The notes under the pieces: generated by a model | Database searches by the model: none | The model's input: only the letters and a program-made list of their open reading frames with translations | What the model was told of the DNA's origin: nothing | Assembly (NCBI RefSeq): GCF_013404075.1 | Contig: NZ_JACBJQ010000002.1 | Location: forward strand, 298,454-362,453 | Length of the DNA: 64,000 bases | From: Mycolicibacterium vinylchloridicum | GTDB taxonomy: Bacteria > Actinomycetota > Actinomycetes > Mycobacteriales > Mycobacteriaceae | Direction: 5' to 3' | Made by a program: the position numbers and the translations under genes | Shown: in pieces, positions 61,799 to 64,000 of the stretch | How positions within the stretch are numbered: the stretch's first letter is position 1 | Layout of the letters: the number at the start of each line of letters is the position of its first letter

Positions 61799-62196
61799 GT
61801 TGCCCATCCTTAGCCGAATTGTTTGACTTGTGAGCGCGATTGGAGGCAAGCGCTTCCGATGACCGTAACGAAGTCGCCGCTGAGATGGTGTCGCCCAAAC
61901 GTACGAAAGCTGCGCGGCCACGTTTTCGGGGAGTCTGTGCGTACCGTGGCCCCTCGGCTCGACGATGGTCGTGGCGCGAACGATTGGTTGATCGACTCTT
62001 GCTGTAGTCCGTTCATATGAAAACCGAGACCATCGCAGTGATGTTCTAAGGATTCCCCGAGCCGGTTGCGAAGTGGTCGGATATAAAACACCCAGAGTGG
62101 TGACGGAGACCGAAAGGAGTCGGGTCGAGGCATTTCTTGGTCACGGGCTTACCACCTGGACCGCCACATTGGACAACGATCAACCGAAAGGGTCAC
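61799..62196. other. intergenic region between divergent exported-protein genes
   Basis: 398 bases without a supportable gene. GC is visibly lower than the rest of the window (several lines at about 50-55%). Short frames on both strands lack good starts and family features. It should hold both divergent promoters; I could not define them. The stretch with ATATAAAACAC near 62080 is AT-rich enough to be a -10 region for the 62197 gene. Confidence 0.5.
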
Positions 62197-62910
62197 ATGC
62201 TGAAGTTTGCCGCGCGTGTATCAATGACAACGCTGTGTGTGCTGACGGCCATTGGTGTTGCTTCCGCCCAACCGGCATCAGCCAAGACGATTGAACTCGG
62301 CGGCGTCGACCAGCAAGTGGTCATCAAGTGGTGTAACGCGAAGTTGGGATTGAACGTCTTAGGCGCTGGACAACCAACGAACGCCTTCGATCCCTATTCG
62401 TGGCGGTGTGGGCACACGCCGCTGCTCATGGATGGGGGCGGCGTGGATATGAACGCCGTATGCGTCCAGCAGTATGGCGCGCCCGCCGAGGCTTATGTCA
62501 GTAATCCAAAGTGGGCTTGGTCGTGGAACTGCCGTCGAGTCGAGGCCGATCCGGCTCCTCAAGCAGCCCCGGCACCGCAGCCGGCCCCCGCACCGCAAGC
62601 GGCCCCCGCGCCGCAGGCGTCTGCTCCGATAACGCAGAACACCGGACTGGTCAAGACGAGAACCCAGCGCACAACTGCACCGAATCTGGCCTCGCAGTAC
62701 AGTCCGACTTCGGGTAGTCCACAGTGGTGGGAGGCCGGAGTCAATGTGGACCTTCAGTGCTCGGTTCATGGCCAGCCGGTCAAGGGGTTCTTCAGCTTCA
62801 ACATCCCAGGTGGCTTCGACGACCTTTGGTACAGGACTCCCAGTGGCGATTACATCGCCGACGTTGACATCGAGACCGGCACTCTCAGTTCGGTGACGCC
62901 TCCGTGCTGA
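62197..62910 (+). CDS. exported cysteine-rich protein with PAPQ repeat linker
   Basis: Protein of 237 residues. Signal peptide at 1-30 (TLCVLTAIGVASAQPASA-K). An N-terminal domain (30-115) has cysteines in IKWCNAKLG, WRCGHTPL, NAVCVQQYG and NCRR, so disulfides are likely. A PAPQAAPAPQ-type repeat linker (about 120-145) leads to a C-terminal part with WWEAGVNVDLQCSVHG and a final cysteine. ATG 62197 has GAAAGGG 5-6 nt upstream. It resembles small mycobacterial exported proteins; no function can be named. Confidence 0.8.
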   Translation: MLKFAARVSMTTLCVLTAIGVASAQPASAKTIELGGVDQQVVIKWCNAKLGLNVLGAGQPTNAFDPYSWRCGHTPLLMDGGGVDMNAVCVQQYGAPAEAYVSNPKWAWSWNCRRVEADPAPQAAPAPQPAPAPQAAPAPQASAPITQNTGLVKTRTQRTTAPNLASQYSPTSGSPQWWEAGVNVDLQCSVHGQPVKGFFSFNIPGGFDDLWYRTPSGDYIADVDIETGTLSSVTPPC

Positions 62911-63219
62911 CGAGGGCTGCATTCGTCTATGCAGAACGAGATCGGGATCCTCGATCGGCGCCTTCACCGGAACGGATGACCTCGTAGTCAAGTGGCGGGG
63001 CGTCGGGCGGCCATGGAAGTCGCGAAGGCGGGTGCCCGAAGCTTGTCGGCCGAACGTATGAATTTCGTGTGCGCGTTCCTATGGAGGCTGCCGGGTCCCG
63101 ACTTCACCGGCAAGATCGACTCGGGGTACTACGCTTCCGGGCGCACGGGCCTCCCGTGTCGGTGAGGAAGGACGCAACAGCCCGGACCGTCGCGGTGCGG
63201 CTGGACGGGTAGGGGTGCG
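62911..63219. other. intergenic region, nothing recognised
   Basis: 309 bases after the exported-protein gene. I see no supported ORF, tRNA or clear terminator. A promoter for the kinase-like gene is expected near its right end; GAGGAAGGACG at about 63162 is the only notable purine run. Confidence 0.4.
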
Positions 63220-64000
63220 ATGGCAGTGCTGCGGCTCGAGGACGGCTCGGTGCTCACGTTGGGGGCGGTCCTGGCCCGAGCAGGCGAGGGCGTGATCTGC
63301 GAGGTCCTTGGTCACCCCGAGTGGGTGGTCAAGGTGTTCCACACCGACCTGAAAGATCTTGCCGCCAAGCGTGCCAAAGTCGCCGCGATGACTGCATCGC
63401 CTCCTCCCGGGGCGGTGCAGGCAGACGGATTCGTCGTACTGACGTGGCCCCGGCACCTCGTCAGTGGGGACGACGGCACGGTGGGTTACGTCATGGCGCG
63501 GATCGACACCACCAACGCGGTGGAAATCCACACGTTGAGCAACCCGGCTGACCGAATGAAGCCCCTTCCCTCAGCACCCCAGTGGACGCCGCACGCCAGT
63601 TGGCACCACCTCATCACCGTGGCCGCGAATCTCTGTGTGGCGGTGGAGGCGGTGCATCAAGTCGATGCGGTCATCGGGGACTTTCAAGAACGCAACATCC
63701 TGGTCAATGACACCACCCGAGTGACCCTTGTCGACTGTGACTCCATCCAGTTCGCGGATCAGAACGGGCACCAGTACCTGTGTGGAGTCGGGCGTCCCGA
63801 ATTCACCGCTCCAGAATTGGCCGGAGTGAATCTGTCGACCACCGCGCGGGACAAGCCATCTGATCTCTTCGCCCTCGGCGTGCACATCCACCTTCTTCTG
63901 ATGGCCGGCAATCACCCGTTCCTGCGTGGGCATTGGACCGGGCCGGGCGATCAGCCCGACGCGCTTGTGCTGGCCCGCTCCGGTCAGTGGGCGGGTGGGC
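63220..64000 (+). CDS. protein kinase-like domain protein, 3' end outside window
   Basis: First 260 residues of a kinase-fold protein. VVKVF carries the ATP-binding Lys (about 36-40), the catalytic loop is GDFQERNILV with Asp and Asn, and the metal-binding DFG position reads VDCDSIQF. The DCDS form is typical of the bacterial YegI-like kinases, often encoded next to VWA and PP2C genes in TerY-type systems. The partners would lie beyond the right edge. ATG 63220 follows AGGGGTGCG. Whether it is an active kinase cannot be judged from this part. Confidence 0.75.
   Translation, partial: MAVLRLEDGSVLTLGAVLARAGEGVICEVLGHPEWVVKVFHTDLKDLAAKRAKVAAMTASPPPGAVQADGFVVLTWPRHLVSGDDGTVGYVMARIDTTNAVEIHTLSNPADRMKPLPSAPQWTPHASWHHLITVAANLCVAVEAVHQVDAVIGDFQERNILVNDTTRVTLVDCDSIQFADQNGHQYLCGVGRPEFTAPELAGVNLSTTARDKPSDLFALGVHIHLLLMAGNHPFLRGHWTGPGDQPDALVLARSGQWAGG

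Noticed and set aside
61810..62133. Short frames in the gap between the two exported-protein genes
   Set aside because: No ribosome-binding site, no domain and overlapping frames on both strands.

Overview
The window looks like chromosomal DNA from a mycobacterium, most likely an environmental fast-grower (Mycolicibacterium type). Evidence: high GC, many GTG starts and 1-4 nt gene overlaps, two SDRs of the mycofactocin-coupled family, F420-type LLM and Ddn-like flavoproteins, an orphan MCE protein, an exact KstR-type operator, a HAMP-linked class III cyclase of the Rv1318c-Rv1320c kind, a FusA2-type EF-G paralogue, CYP138-like and SigI-like proteins, the treS-mak pair and a recC-recB-recD operon. 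I see no tRNA, rRNA, insertion sequence, phage or CRISPR.

1-20.6 kb is a lipid or xenobiotic catabolism region. A minus-strand operon (P450, SDR, unknown protein, mycofactocin-type SDR, enoyl-CoA hydratase, CoA-transferase) has its four upstream genes overlapping or nearly touching. Upstream of it is a molybdopterin oxidoreductase whose start overlaps the end of its probable TetR regulator, with a perfect operator at the regulator's start. Two thioesterases, fusA2, an adenylate cyclase, an F420-type oxidoreductase, two more SDRs, an acyl-CoA synthetase behind a KstR box, and an MFS exporter divergent from a TetR gene follow.

20.6-37.3 kb is mixed: orphan MCE protein, GDSL hydrolase, TetR, a CYP138-like P450 behind two tandem palindromes, two divergent VWA-domain membrane proteins, a HugZ-like protein, a complete ABC importer, a GreA-like factor, a quinone oxidoreductase and the trehalose-to-maltose-1-phosphate pair treS-mak. 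37.3-49.1 kb carries a 1,102-residue secreted GH5 protein whose catalytic domain appears inserted within a Calx-beta domain, and recCBD.

49.1-64 kb is accessory: a protein made of two copies of a 74-residue module, an aquaporin, a two-component system, two small secreted proteins sharing a conserved 5' leader, a SigI-like sigma factor with a candidate target promoter before a divergent NAD(P)-binding protein gene, a MarR-ABC exporter operon with a perfect operator, a CoA-transferase/thioesterase pair, two exported proteins in lower-GC DNA, and at the right edge a kinase-like gene that runs out of the window.
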